From Betaproteobacteria bacterium (GTDB lineage Bacteria; Pseudomonadota; Gammaproteobacteria; Burkholderiales; SG8-41), in NCBI GenBank assembly GCA_025356695.1, contig JANXSE010000053.1:1-64000 (forward strand): 64,000 nt of DNA. Direction: 5' to 3'. Below, one piece after another: positions 55,950 to 64,000 of the stretch. The translations under genes and the position numbers were made by a program. The notes under the pieces are model-generated. The model had not been told where the DNA came from. It saw only the letters and a list, made by a program, of their open reading frames with translations, and did not search any database. Numbering within the stretch: position 1 is the first letter of the stretch; each line of letters starts with the position of its first letter.

Positions 55950-56536
55950 AACGGATTGAGCGTCTTGGTTTTTGTGTAATGCACGTAACCGATGCTCGCT
56001 CCCGCGCGCAGGCCCACACCGAGGCGGATCGGTGCGAGCGTGATGTTGTCGCGGCGCTGGTAGTTGATGCCGGCGCCACCGACGTAATAAAAACTGCCGT
56101 CGACGGCGGGGAAGCGCTGGAACAGCTGCTCGGTGTTCTGCAGGTTGTAGACCAGCACGAATACCTTCGAGGCGTTGGCGCCGAGATCGAAGCCGATCGA
56201 CGGCCCCTGCCAGTGCACCGCGCGCGTCGTACCCGATTTCAGATGCAGCGTGCCGCTACCGTAACGCAGGCCCACGGTGATGGCGCCGCCGGCTTCCTCA
56301 CCTTTGATATAGCCGTTGGGCCGGCCATGTTCCTTGAATGCCTTTTCAATCACCTTGGCGAGGCCTTCACTGCCCTTGCCGAACCAGGCCACGGCATCTT
56401 TCAGCACCGAATCCTGATCGTAGGTGTCTTTATCGCCGGATTTCGGCGCATCGGCAGCGAAGGCGGCGGCGCCGGGCAGGACGGCGGAAAGGACGAGGGC
56501 GCGCGTGAACTTGCGGCGGAAAATATCGGCTGACAT
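55946..56536 (-). CDS. DUF1134/EipA-like periplasmic protein
   Basis: Protein of 196 residues with a signal peptide (to about FAADAP, residue 30) and the DUF1134 pattern: GRPNGYIKGEEAGGAITVGLRYGSG (about 93-117 region), HWQGPSIGFDLGANASKVFVLVYNL and a glycine-rich end. In alphaproteobacteria the related EipA is a periplasmic beta-barrel-like protein needed for envelope integrity; transfer of that role here is inference. It is 2 bp after the AsmA-like gene. Confidence 0.85.
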   Translation of the reverse strand: MSADIFRRKFTRALVLSAVLPGAAAFAADAPKSGDKDTYDQDSVLKDAVAWFGKGSEGLAKVIEKAFKEHGRPNGYIKGEEAGGAITVGLRYGSGTLHLKSGTTRAVHWQGPSIGFDLGANASKVFVLVYNLQNTEQLFQRFPAVDGSFYYVGGAGINYQRRDNITLAPIRLGVGLRAGASIGYVHYTKTKTLNPF

Positions 56537-56538
56537 GA

Positions 56539-57288
56539 TTATTTGAACAACCCTTTGATGGCGCCGCCGACCGCTTCGCTGCCTTTTTTCTTCAGGCCGT
56601 CGACGTCGATATTGATGAGCGAACTCGCCGCTTTGGTCACGCTCGCAGTAATTGCGCTGATGATTTGTTTCGCCGCCTCGCCGCCGGTGGCGCCGTTGGT
56701 TTTTTTGCCGATGTCGGTCAGGTGCAAATCGGCCACCGGCACCGACATCGTCTTGCCCTGCAGGATTTCAGCGCTGACGTTGGCCTTGGCGTCTTTGAGA
56801 TAGAAATTCTCGATGATGAATTTTTTGCCCGGCTTGCCGGCATCCTTTTTGTCTTCCTTGGCGATGCCCAGCGCGGCGGTTTTTTCCGCCACATACTTTT
56901 CGGCGTTGCGCTGGAGCACATCAAGGTTGCTGCCGCCCGCTTTATGTTCATAGGTGATATCGGGTTTGACCACCGAAATCTCCCTGATCAGGATGACATC
57001 CCGGGTCAGCGAACTGATATCAAGCTTGAGGCTCACCAGGCCGAGCGATAGTGCATGCGGGGTTTGAAAACCGCTTGGGTTGCCAATCACCAGGCCATGC
57101 AGCGCCGCGGTCTGGTTGGCGACATCGGTTTTGACGCCGCCGAGTTTCACCGACACGCCGAGGATCTGCGGGCCGTAGGTGCGGATGGCATCGGCAATCA
57201 GCGAGTCGCGTTCGCTGTACAGCCACCAGGCGCCGCCGCCGGCGGCGAGCAGCACAACGACGATGAGGCCGAGCAGGATTTTCTTCAT
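56539..57288 (-). CDS. AsmA-like membrane-anchored periplasmic protein
   Basis: Protein of 249 residues with one N-terminal membrane anchor (LLGLIVVVLLAAGGGAWWLY, about 4-24) and a beta-rich periplasmic domain with the AsmA-type GVSVKLGGVKTD, ALHGLVIGNPSGF and ISVVKPDITYEHK repeats of short strands. A lysine-rich segment follows (KEDKKDAGKPGKK). AsmA-like proteins belong to the group implicated in moving phospholipids to the outer membrane. It overlaps the MFS gene by 4 bp. Confidence 0.72.
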   Translation of the reverse strand: MKKILLGLIVVVLLAAGGGAWWLYSERDSLIADAIRTYGPQILGVSVKLGGVKTDVANQTAALHGLVIGNPSGFQTPHALSLGLVSLKLDISSLTRDVILIREISVVKPDITYEHKAGGSNLDVLQRNAEKYVAEKTAALGIAKEDKKDAGKPGKKFIIENFYLKDAKANVSAEILQGKTMSVPVADLHLTDIGKKTNGATGGEAAKQIISAITASVTKAASSLINIDVDGLKKKGSEAVGGAIKGLFK

Positions 57289-58823
57289 GGTTCTCTCTCC
57301 AATGGTGCCGATGCATGGGCGATATCGCTGCGCGTGAGCATGGTTTTGACCCACGGCAGTAAAAAGTATGCCGGAAACGCGAGAAAAAAGGTCAGGAAAA
57401 AATACCCGGAATAGCCCATCGCCTCAGCGCCGAAACCGCTGGCCCAGCCGGCAAAACTGCGCGACAGCGCGAACACCGATGACAACAACGCATATTCAGT
57501 GGCGGCGCGCTGTTTGTCGACGATCGCCATCAAAAACGCGAGGAAGGCCGCGGTACCGAGTCCGCCGGTGAACGATTCGATGGCGCTGGCCGAATAGAGC
57601 AGCGCGCGGTGTTCGAAAGCGAGCGTGCTGCCGACCGCCGCCGGTGGAATTACCGCCGCGGCCAGCGCGTAACCGAGGTTCGACGCTGCCTGCAGCAAGC
57701 CGAGCACCCAGAGTGCGCGATAGATGCCCTTGCGGTCGGTGTACCAGCCGCCGGCGACGCCACCCGCAATCGACAGGCCGAGTCCGATGTTGACTGAAAC
57801 CAGGCCGATCTCGGTGGCGGTGAAGCCGCTGTCGACCCAGAACGGCTTGACCATGAAACCCATCGACGCATCGGCGAGTTTGAAGATGAGGATGAAGACC
57901 AGCACTGGCACGATGCCCGGCCGTTTGAGCAGATCCATCAGTGCGCCGAACATCGGGCCATGCATGGCATCGTCCTGCGCGCCCGCTGCCGGCGCGCGGC
58001 GCGCGGCGTTGACCAGCATGAGGGCGCCAAACGCGGCAATCGCAAGGCCCCAGGCGTAAATCCAGAACTGGCTGTTGCCCATCGACCAGTGCGTGACGCG
58101 GTTGGCGAGCCAGACGCAGGCGAGCACGAACAACAACACCAGGGCGAGTGTCTGCGGCGCGCGCGAAATTGCCGCGAGTTCGCCGCGCAGCGAAACGCCA
58201 CTGGTTTGCGCGATGCTGTTCTCGCGCGGTGCGGCGAGGCAGCCCACCGCGCAGGCAACGAAGGTGATGCCGGCGCAGGCGAAGGCGCCGCCCCAGCCCA
58301 GCACATCCGACAGAATCAGAATGACGCCGGCAGCGAGCATGCCGACGCGGTAAAAGCCGATGCGCACGCCGTTGGCCATGCCCATTTCATCGCGGTTGAG
58401 GAGTTCAATGGTGTAGCCGTCGATGGCGATGTCGTTGGTCGCCGACAACACGGTGAAGATTGCGATGCCGAGCCATATCCACAGCGGCAGCCCTTCGGTG
58501 ATGGCGAAGGCCAGCATCACCGTACCCATCAGCACGTCGACGGCGGCCATCCAGATGCGGTGGCGCCGGTAATGATCGATCGCCGGCGCCCACAGGAATT
58601 TGAACGTCCATGCGAGTCCGAGCAGGCTGATCAGCCCGATGTCGCGCAGTTCAACGCCCTGCTGGCGGAACCAGACGGGAAAGATGTCGTAGAAAATGCC
58701 GAGCGGAAAGCCCTCGGAAAAGTAGAGCAGCGCAACCCAAAAAAATTTGGAGCGCAGTAGCGGCGTCGGTGCGGTCTTGCTCAAGGTCGGGCCGGTGCGT
58801 AAAGGGTCATATCGGGGTAGCAT
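57285..58823 (-). CDS. MFS transporter, AmpG-like
   Basis: Major facilitator protein of about 512 residues with 12-14 hydrophobic segments. The N-terminal FFWVALLYFSEGFPLGIFYD region and the loop ATNDIAIDGYTIELL resemble AmpG (muropeptide permease) and related siderophore/PAT-type carriers. AmpG is the best guess given the envelope neighbours, but the substrate is not proven. The start is uncertain: ATG at 58823 or GTG at 58841. It heads a six-gene operon with AsmA-like, DUF1134, GIY-YIG, cupin and methyltransferase genes. Confidence 0.82.
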   Translation of the reverse strand: MLPRYDPLRTGPTLSKTAPTPLLRSKFFWVALLYFSEGFPLGIFYDIFPVWFRQQGVELRDIGLISLLGLAWTFKFLWAPAIDHYRRHRIWMAAVDVLMGTVMLAFAITEGLPLWIWLGIAIFTVLSATNDIAIDGYTIELLNRDEMGMANGVRIGFYRVGMLAAGVILILSDVLGWGGAFACAGITFVACAVGCLAAPRENSIAQTSGVSLRGELAAISRAPQTLALVLLFVLACVWLANRVTHWSMGNSQFWIYAWGLAIAAFGALMLVNAARRAPAAGAQDDAMHGPMFGALMDLLKRPGIVPVLVFILIFKLADASMGFMVKPFWVDSGFTATEIGLVSVNIGLGLSIAGGVAGGWYTDRKGIYRALWVLGLLQAASNLGYALAAAVIPPAAVGSTLAFEHRALLYSASAIESFTGGLGTAAFLAFLMAIVDKQRAATEYALLSSVFALSRSFAGWASGFGAEAMGYSGYFFLTFFLAFPAYFLLPWVKTMLTRSDIAHASAPLEREP

Positions 58824-58956
58824 ACTAACAAATCCGGTCACGCCTGTAACAACGGTTCAGGTGACCGCGCGCACCCGCAGTGGCGGCTGGCGCGACCGGG
58901 ATTCCAACCATCGAAAGCAGGCGGCGGCGCAGGTCGTCGCACGAAGGGAATTTGCC

Positions 58957-60228
58957 ATGGCTGGCATGCATGCGTTGCAAAAAATGATCGCCGCCCGGGC
59001 GCAGCCCGCGCGCGCCACCGCGGCGGCCGGCGAATTTGTCGAGATCGAACCGGATATCTTCAGCGTCATTGTTTCCTTCAATGCCACCGAGGCACGCAAT
59101 CTGGTCGCCAACCTGACCGATCTTGGCGTCAGGAACCTGCCGATCAAACACAAGATCATCGCATTTTCCGATCACGGCTCGCCCGCGCCGTCGGCCAATG
59201 CTGCGGAGGGCCACAAACTGTGGCGCGATTTCTACCGCGCGCATGGCGTCGAAGTGGTTGATGGTGGTGCGGGTATTTCGCATCTGGTGCTGGTCGAGCG
59301 CGGCATTGCCGGGCCCGGCGACATCGTCATCAACCAGGATTCGCATGCGCCGACGGTCGGCGCTATCGGCGCCTTCGGCACCTCGCTCGGTGGTGGCCGC
59401 ATGATGCTGTATGCGCTGGGCCGTTACTGGACCGAAGTGCCGCAGGTGGTGCTGGTGAAACTCGAAGGGCGCTTGCGGCCCGGTGTGTTCGGCCGCGACG
59501 TCGCGCTGCATGTGAACGGCGTGCTGGGCCAGCAGGGCGCGCTCGGCATGGGCCTCGAATTTGCCGGCTCGTATGTGAATGAGTCCAGCATGGACATGCG
59601 CTTTACGCTTTGCAACATGGGCACGGAAATGGGTGCGGTGTCATCGTACATCCAGCCCGATGCGACCACACTCGCGTGGCTGCAGCCGCGCTGCAAAAAA
59701 CCCTACACCGTGTTCGAGACCGACCACGATTTCGCCTACGACAGCACGCATGTGATCGATGTTGCGGCGATTGAACCGCAGGTCGCGGTGCCGCATGCCT
59801 GCGACGATGTCAAACCGGTCAGCGTGGTGGCGGGGCGACACATCGACCAGGCCTATCTGGGCTCCTGCGCGAGCGGACGCCTTGAAGACATCGCGACGGC
59901 CGCCGCCATGATCAAAGGCCGCAAAGTGCATCCCGACGTGCGCCTGATCGTCACGCCGGGTTCGCGCGAGGTGCTGATGGCGGCGACCAAGGCCGGTTAC
60001 ATCGACACGCTGCACGAAGCCAACGCCATTGTCACCAACGCTAACTGCGGCGCCTGCCCCGGTATCCACGGTGGCATTCTGGCGCCGGGCGAGGTGGCGA
60101 TTTCGACCAGCACGCGCAACAACAAGGGGCGCATGGGGCGCGGCGCGGAGATTTATCTGGCCTCGCCGGCGACGGTGGTGGCGTCGGCCATCGCCGGCTG
60201 CATCGCCAGCCCGCACGAATACTTCTGA
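58957..60228 (+). CDS. Aconitase-superfamily large subunit (LeuC/dimethylmalate dehydratase-like)
   Basis: [4Fe-4S] hydro-lyase large subunit of 423 residues, the short LeuC-like form. Cluster ligands C304 (GSCASGR), C364 and C367 (NCGACPG) are present. Active-site blocks include INQDSHAPTVGAIGAFGTSLGG and the C-terminal STSTRNNKGRMG. The ATG at 58957 has AAGGGA upstream. It is 11 bp before its small subunit. Neighbouring Bug receptors and a hydroxyacid dehydrogenase point to catabolism of a branched or substituted dicarboxylate instead of leucine synthesis (no leuB or leuA nearby); substrate unknown. Confidence 0.86.
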   Translation: MAGMHALQKMIAARAQPARATAAAGEFVEIEPDIFSVIVSFNATEARNLVANLTDLGVRNLPIKHKIIAFSDHGSPAPSANAAEGHKLWRDFYRAHGVEVVDGGAGISHLVLVERGIAGPGDIVINQDSHAPTVGAIGAFGTSLGGGRMMLYALGRYWTEVPQVVLVKLEGRLRPGVFGRDVALHVNGVLGQQGALGMGLEFAGSYVNESSMDMRFTLCNMGTEMGAVSSYIQPDATTLAWLQPRCKKPYTVFETDHDFAYDSTHVIDVAAIEPQVAVPHACDDVKPVSVVAGRHIDQAYLGSCASGRLEDIATAAAMIKGRKVHPDVRLIVTPGSREVLMAATKAGYIDTLHEANAIVTNANCGACPGIHGGILAPGEVAISTSTRNNKGRMGRGAEIYLASPATVVASAIAGCIASPHEYF

Positions 60229-60239
60229 GGAGCACGGGT

Positions 60240-60743
60240 ATGAAACTCAACGGAAGCGCCTGGAAATTCGCGCAGAAAGACATCAGCACCGACCTCATCC
60301 GCGGCAAGGCGTGGTCGCATCTGCCGCCGAAAGAGCAGGGCGCGCACTGCCTGGAAGAGGTTGACGCCACGTTCGCGGCGAAGGCGCAACCCGGCGATTT
60401 CATCGTCGCCGGAAAAAATTTCGGCTGCGGTTCGTCGACCGCCGCGCATGTCGCGGTGATCGGGCTCGGTATCGGTGCCGTCATCGCCGAATCGCTGGGC
60501 AAACTTTTCGTCACCAATGCGGCGAGCGCGGGACTGTGGGCGGTGAGCTGCCCCGGCATCATTGCCTTCACCAATGCCGGCGATAAACTGGAACTCGACA
60601 CCGCGAGCTGGCAGGTGCGCAATCTCGGCACCGGCCGGGCGATCGCGGCAAAACCATTGCCGGCATTTCTGTGTGAAATGATCGAACTCGGCGGTGAAAA
60701 AAATTACCTGCGCGTGCGCCTGGCACGCGAGGCGGCAGGCTGA
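60240..60743 (+). CDS. Aconitase-superfamily small (swivel) subunit, LeuD-like
   Basis: Swivel-domain protein of 167 residues that completes the dehydratase. The front motif reads KDISTDLIRG (usual DNIDTDxI), and the key loop reads NFGCGSSTAAHVAV (C63, G64-S-S, T67), where LeuD has GSSRE followed by H. The substrate-binding arginine of that loop is thus absent, suggesting a different substrate carboxylate contact. Expression is likely coupled to the large subunit. Confidence 0.88.
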   Translation: MKLNGSAWKFAQKDISTDLIRGKAWSHLPPKEQGAHCLEEVDATFAAKAQPGDFIVAGKNFGCGSSTAAHVAVIGLGIGAVIAESLGKLFVTNAASAGLWAVSCPGIIAFTNAGDKLELDTASWQVRNLGTGRAIAAKPLPAFLCEMIELGGEKNYLRVRLAREAAG

Positions 60744-60758
60744 TCTAAGACAAAACAC

Positions 60759-61787
60759 ATGGAACCCTCAAGGACTGTTCGGGAGAATATTTTGCTGTTG
60801 AGAAGATTGATGCTGGCGGTCGGCCTTGCGTTGCTGACCGCTGCAGTTGCCGCGCAGACCCCGGCAAAAAGCGGGCGTGACGGCGCATACCCTTCGCGCC
60901 CCATTCGCCTGCTGATGCCGTTTCCGGCCGGCGGCACACCCGATGCGCTCGGCCGTATGGTGGCGACCCAGGTCGAATCGCAGCTCGGGCAAAGTCTGGT
61001 GGTGGACAACCGCACCGGCGCCAACGGCGTGATTGCCTATGAGCTTGGCGCCAAGGGTGCGCCCGACGGCTACACACTGGTGCATGCGACGCCGTCCTTC
61101 GCCTTGAATACCATCGTCTATAAAAAGCTTGCCTACGATCTGCATCGCGACTTCACGCCGATCACCAATATCGCACAGGGTTTCGGCTACTTGATGCTGG
61201 CGCATCCGTCGGTGCAGGCGACTAATGTCAAAGAGCTGATTGCATTCGCCAAGGCGCAGAGCAAACCGCTGACCTACGGCACGCCCGGGGTCGGCAACAC
61301 GCTGCATCTGGCCACCGAGCTGTTCAACGCGCGTGCCGGCCTCAACATGCTGCACGTGCCCTACAAGGGCGTGGCGCCCGCGCTCGCCGCGCTGCTCGGT
61401 GGCGAAATAAACCTGATCATTCTGCAACCGCCGGCCGGTGTGGCGCAGGTCAAGGCCGGACGTCTGCGGGCCATCGCTTTCACAGGTTCGAAGCGTTGGG
61501 ACGGCATGCCCGAACTGCCGACGGTATCCGAGTCGGGGCTGCCCGGCTTTGTCGTGCACTTCACGTGGAACGCATGGTTTGCGCCGGCGAAAACGCCGCG
61601 CGACATCGTCATGCGATTGAATGCCGAGGTAAAGAAAGCGATGCAGGTGCCGAAGGTGCGCGAATTCTTCATCAACGGCGGCTGGGAGGTACTCGCCAGC
61701 ACGCCGGAAGAACTCGGTAAGTACGTCGATGCCGAACTCGTGCGCTACGCCGAGGCTGCGCGCATCGCCAAGATCCAGCCGGAATAG
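60759..61787 (+). CDS. Bug-family (TctC-like) solute-binding protein
   Basis: Periplasmic receptor of about 342 residues of the tripartite tricarboxylate transporter family. After a signal peptide (to about AVAAQT) come PSRPIRLLMPFPAGGTPDALGR, VVDNRTGANGVIA, APDGYTLVHA and PYKGVAPALAALLGGEI, all Bug traits. A TTG at 60792, with GGGAGA upstream, is an alternative start. No TctA/TctB membrane genes are adjacent, common for orphan Bug genes in Burkholderiales. Probably binds the substrate of the neighbouring dehydratase pathway. Confidence 0.92.
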   Translation: MEPSRTVRENILLLRRLMLAVGLALLTAAVAAQTPAKSGRDGAYPSRPIRLLMPFPAGGTPDALGRMVATQVESQLGQSLVVDNRTGANGVIAYELGAKGAPDGYTLVHATPSFALNTIVYKKLAYDLHRDFTPITNIAQGFGYLMLAHPSVQATNVKELIAFAKAQSKPLTYGTPGVGNTLHLATELFNARAGLNMLHVPYKGVAPALAALLGGEINLIILQPPAGVAQVKAGRLRAIAFTGSKRWDGMPELPTVSESGLPGFVVHFTWNAWFAPAKTPRDIVMRLNAEVKKAMQVPKVREFFINGGWEVLASTPEELGKYVDAELVRYAEAARIAKIQPE

Positions 61788-61794
61788 CCGCACC

Positions 61795-62394
61795 ATGAAG
61801 GTCTACGTCTGGAAGCAGTCGGGCAATTCGTACAAGCTGCGCGTGTTGCTGGCCTTGCTCGGTGTCGATTACGAGGAGGTGATGGTCAACTTCCGTACGC
61901 ACGAGCACAAGAGCGCCGACTATCTGAAAATCAATCCACGCGGCCAGGTGCCGGCCATCATCGACGGTGATCTGCTATTGTGGGATTCCGCGGCCTGCCT
62001 CGTTTACATCGCGCGCAAATTCGGCGGCGAACAGTGGCTGCCGTCGGCGCCGGGCCCGATGGCCGAAGTGATGAACTGGGTCGCGCTCTCCGGCAATGAA
62101 ATGCAATTCGGCCTGCAGTACGCGCGGCGCGGATTGATGCGCGGCATATACAGCGCCGGCACGCTGGAGCAGATGCAGGCCAACGGCCGCGTCGCGCTCG
62201 ATGTGCTGGAAGCGCGGCTTGCGTCCAACGACTGGCTCGCACTGGGGCACCCGACTATTGCCGATATTGCCTGCTTTCCCTATGCGGAAACCGCACCGCA
62301 GGGCGGCATTACGCTTGAACCCTATCCGGGGGTCACTGCGTGGCTCAAGCGTTGCAAGGCGCTGCAGAAGTGGCCGGAGCGGTGGAAGGTTTGA
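61795..62394 (+). CDS. Glutathione S-transferase family protein
   Basis: GST-like protein of 199 residues. Thioredoxin-like N-domain (MKVYVWKQSGNSYKLRVLLA, cis-Pro in GQVPAIIDG, DSAACLVYIA) and helical C-domain (DWLALGHPTIADIACFPY, typical N-capping box). It is 7 bp downstream of the Bug gene, so it belongs to the catabolic run. A GST with serine-containing N-terminal loop (SGNSYK); substrate unknown. Confidence 0.91.
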   Translation: MKVYVWKQSGNSYKLRVLLALLGVDYEEVMVNFRTHEHKSADYLKINPRGQVPAIIDGDLLLWDSAACLVYIARKFGGEQWLPSAPGPMAEVMNWVALSGNEMQFGLQYARRGLMRGIYSAGTLEQMQANGRVALDVLEARLASNDWLALGHPTIADIACFPYAETAPQGGITLEPYPGVTAWLKRCKALQKWPERWKV

Positions 62395-62428
62395 GTAAGG
62401 CAATGAAACTTTTGCAAAGAGATCTGCG

Positions 62429-63400
62429 GTGAACATTGCCATTCTTGACGATGAATTCGACATCGTGCGCACGCTCGATTGTTATCCGCAACTGGCGGCG
62501 CACCGGGTAACGATCTGGCGCGAGCACAGCAAGGACACTGATGTGCTCACAGAGCGCCTGAAGGATGCCGAAGCGGTTGTGATGCTGCGCGAGCGCACGC
62601 CGATTCGTAGCGAGCTGATCGTGCGCCTGCCCAAACTGAAAATGCTGACGCTGAACGGTCCCTATCCGCATGTCGATATCGATGCCTGCACCGCGCGCGG
62701 CGTCGTGTTGTGTGCGGGCAAACCGCGGCCGTCGTCGGCCACCGCCGAACTGACCTGGGGATTGATCATCGCTTCGATGCGGCAGATTCCGCAGCAGATG
62801 GCGAGTTTGCAGCGCGGCGAGTGGCAATGCGCGCTCGGTCGCGGATTGCGCGGACGCACATTGGGCGTATGGGGTTACGGCCGTATCGGCCAACAGGTGG
62901 CGGGTTTCGGCCGTGCCTTCGGCATGCGTGTGCTGGTGTGGTCGCGCGAGCATGGTCTGGCCGCGGCGCGTGCGGATGGTTATGCGGCGGCGCAGAGCAA
63001 AGAGGCCCTGTTTGAGGAGGCCGATGTGCTGAGCCTGCACGTGCGCCTTAACGCCGAGACGCGCGGCATGGTGACGGCGGCAGACCTCGCGCGCATGAAG
63101 CCGACGGCATTGATTGCCAACACCAGCCGCGCCGAATTGATCGAACCCGGCGCGCTGGTCGCGGCGCTGAAAGCGGGGCGGCCGGGCATGGCGGCGGTTG
63201 ATGTGTTCGACAAGGAGCCGGTCACCGATCTGCAGCAGCCGTTGCTCAATATGAACAACGTGGTCTGCACGCCGCACCTGGGTTATGTCGAGCGCGACCA
63301 GCTCGAACGTTATTACAATGACCAGTTCAGTCGCGTGCTGGCGTTCGCGAAGGGTGCGCCCATTGATGTTGCCAATCCGCAGGCGCTGGCGGCGCGCTGA
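62429..63400 (+). CDS. D-isomer-specific 2-hydroxyacid dehydrogenase
   Basis: NAD(P)-dependent dehydrogenase of 323 residues. Rossmann motif GYGRIGQQV (about 149-157), catalytic Arg in NTSRAEL, Glu in DKEPVTDL and His in TPHLGYVE. The start is GTG at 62429. Members convert 2-hydroxy acids to 2-oxo acids or the reverse, fitting a pathway with a hydro-lyase. Closest named type (phosphoglycerate, glyoxylate or other) cannot be told. Confidence 0.9.
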   Translation: MNIAILDDEFDIVRTLDCYPQLAAHRVTIWREHSKDTDVLTERLKDAEAVVMLRERTPIRSELIVRLPKLKMLTLNGPYPHVDIDACTARGVVLCAGKPRPSSATAELTWGLIIASMRQIPQQMASLQRGEWQCALGRGLRGRTLGVWGYGRIGQQVAGFGRAFGMRVLVWSREHGLAAARADGYAAAQSKEALFEEADVLSLHVRLNAETRGMVTAADLARMKPTALIANTSRAELIEPGALVAALKAGRPGMAAVDVFDKEPVTDLQQPLLNMNNVVCTPHLGYVERDQLERYYNDQFSRVLAFAKGAPIDVANPQALAAR

Positions 63401-63416
63401 CCGCGACGGGTCTGCC

Positions 63417-64000
63417 ATGAACATGCACGTCATTTTTTTCACGCTACTGGCCGTCGCGATGGATGCCGCGGTCGCTGCCACGGCGCCGGCGGTGGAATAT
63501 CCGGCGCGGCCGGTGCGCGTGGTGGTGACCTTCACCGCCGGCGGCACGCCTGATGCGATCGCGCGCATCGTCGCCGGGCAGATGGAGCGCCAGCTTGGCC
63601 AGTCCTTTGTCGTCGATAACCGCGCCGGCGCCAACGGCATCATCGGCACAGACATCGTTGCCAAGGCGGCCCCCGACGGCTACACGCTGTTGCACGTGAC
63701 CGCATCGCTGGTGATCAACCCGCGTCTCTATCGCACGCTGCCCTACGACGTGTTCCGCGATCTTGAGCCGGTGACCAATATCGTTCTCGGCGACGGCTAT
63801 TTGCTGCTGGTGCATCCCGCGGTGCCGGCGCAATCAGTGATGGAGCTGGTGGCGCTGGCGAAGAACAAGGACAAGCCGCTTACGTACGGCACACCGGGCA
63901 TCGGCAACACCCTGCATCTGGCCACCGAGCTGTTCAACGTGCGCGCCGGCACGCAATTGTTGCATGTGCCTTACAAGGGCGTGGCGCCCGCGCTGAATTC
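63417..64000 (+). CDS. Bug-family (TctC-like) solute-binding protein, cut by the window end
   Basis: The first 194 codons of a second Bug receptor. Signal peptide (VIFFTLLAVAMDAAVAAT), then YPARPVRVVVTFTAGGTPDA, VVDNRAGANGIIGTD and TYGTPGIGNTLHLATELFN. It is clearly paralogous to the receptor at 60759, with stretches of near-identical DNA (for example around 61295-61385 and 63900-63990). The gene continues beyond base 64000. Confidence 0.92.
   Translation, partial: MNMHVIFFTLLAVAMDAAVAATAPAVEYPARPVRVVVTFTAGGTPDAIARIVAGQMERQLGQSFVVDNRAGANGIIGTDIVAKAAPDGYTLLHVTASLVINPRLYRTLPYDVFRDLEPVTNIVLGDGYLLLVHPAVPAQSVMELVALAKNKDKPLTYGTPGIGNTLHLATELFNVRAGTQLLHVPYKGVAPALN

Noticed and set aside
58747..58956. 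70-residue N-terminal extension of the aconitase-like large subunit
   Set aside because: It overlaps the divergent MFS gene, has no family similarity, and a good ribosome site precedes ATG 58957.

Overview
This 64-kb window is a contiguous, gene-dense stretch of a GC-rich (roughly 60-65%) chromosome from a betaproteobacterium, probably of the Burkholderiales or a close relative. Supporting signs are the SAH-riboswitch/ahcY/metF operon, two Bug-type (TctC-like) solute receptors, the mreBCD-mrdA-rodA-rlpA cluster divergent from gatCAB, and the neighbouring methyltransferase/pteridine reductase/ttcA genes. I see no rRNA, tRNA, CRISPR array, prophage or complete insertion sequence. Most of the window is core metabolism with small accessory clusters between.

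Layout: 1-5.5 kb holds argA, a PAS-GGDEF-EAL signalling protein, yggX, sixA and (reverse strand) rpiA. 5.6-12 kb holds ilvA, a soluble lytic transglycosylase, an NDUFA9-like reductase, a GST and cca. 12-16.5 kb (reverse) is an ABC export system (membrane-fusion protein, permease, ATPase) and a MidA-like methyltransferase. 16.5-19.7 kb is a pteridine reductase-like SDR, ttcA and an aminotransferase whose reading frame is fused to a Cro/YdaS-like HTH segment behind three palindromes. 19.8-23.8 kb (reverse) is the methyl cycle: metK, then SAH riboswitch-ahcY-metF-DUF427. 23.9-29.5 kb holds an LpxL-type acyltransferase, a GNAT, a CoA-binding protein, dapF, DUF484, xerC and rlmI, with yidD on the other strand.

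29.8-34.4 kb is a zinc/manganese module: small secreted protein, coiled-coil outer-membrane protein, metal receptor and ABC-3 permease with no ATPase, then a His-rich CDF exporter. 34.4-36.6 kb is hslVU behind a near-consensus heat-shock (sigma-32) promoter. 36.6-40.1 kb looks like a copper module (DUF2946, TonB-dependent receptor, PCu(A)C chaperone). 40.1-46.7 kb (reverse) is the elongasome operon mreB-mreC-mreD-mrdA-rodA-rlpA. 46.8-50 kb is gatCAB, where gatB carries a low-GC internal patch suggesting recombination. 50-52.1 kb (reverse) is pyrE plus two tandem paralogous secreted coiled-coil proteins. 52.2-54.1 kb is xthA and a DSD1-family PLP enzyme. 54.2-58.8 kb (reverse) is a tightly overlapped six-gene envelope-flavoured operon. 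58.9-64 kb is an apparent catabolic cluster: aconitase-type large and small subunits, two Bug receptors, a GST and a D-2-hydroxyacid dehydrogenase; the last gene runs off the window.

The most unusual points are the HTH-aminotransferase fusion with its palindromic upstream region, the mosaic gatB, a 54-bp perfect hairpin joining the stop codons of cca and the ABC ATPase gene, the metal-uptake cassette without an ATPase, the duplicated coiled-coil proteins after pyrE, and the aconitase-like pair whose small subunit has lost the usual GSSRE arginine.
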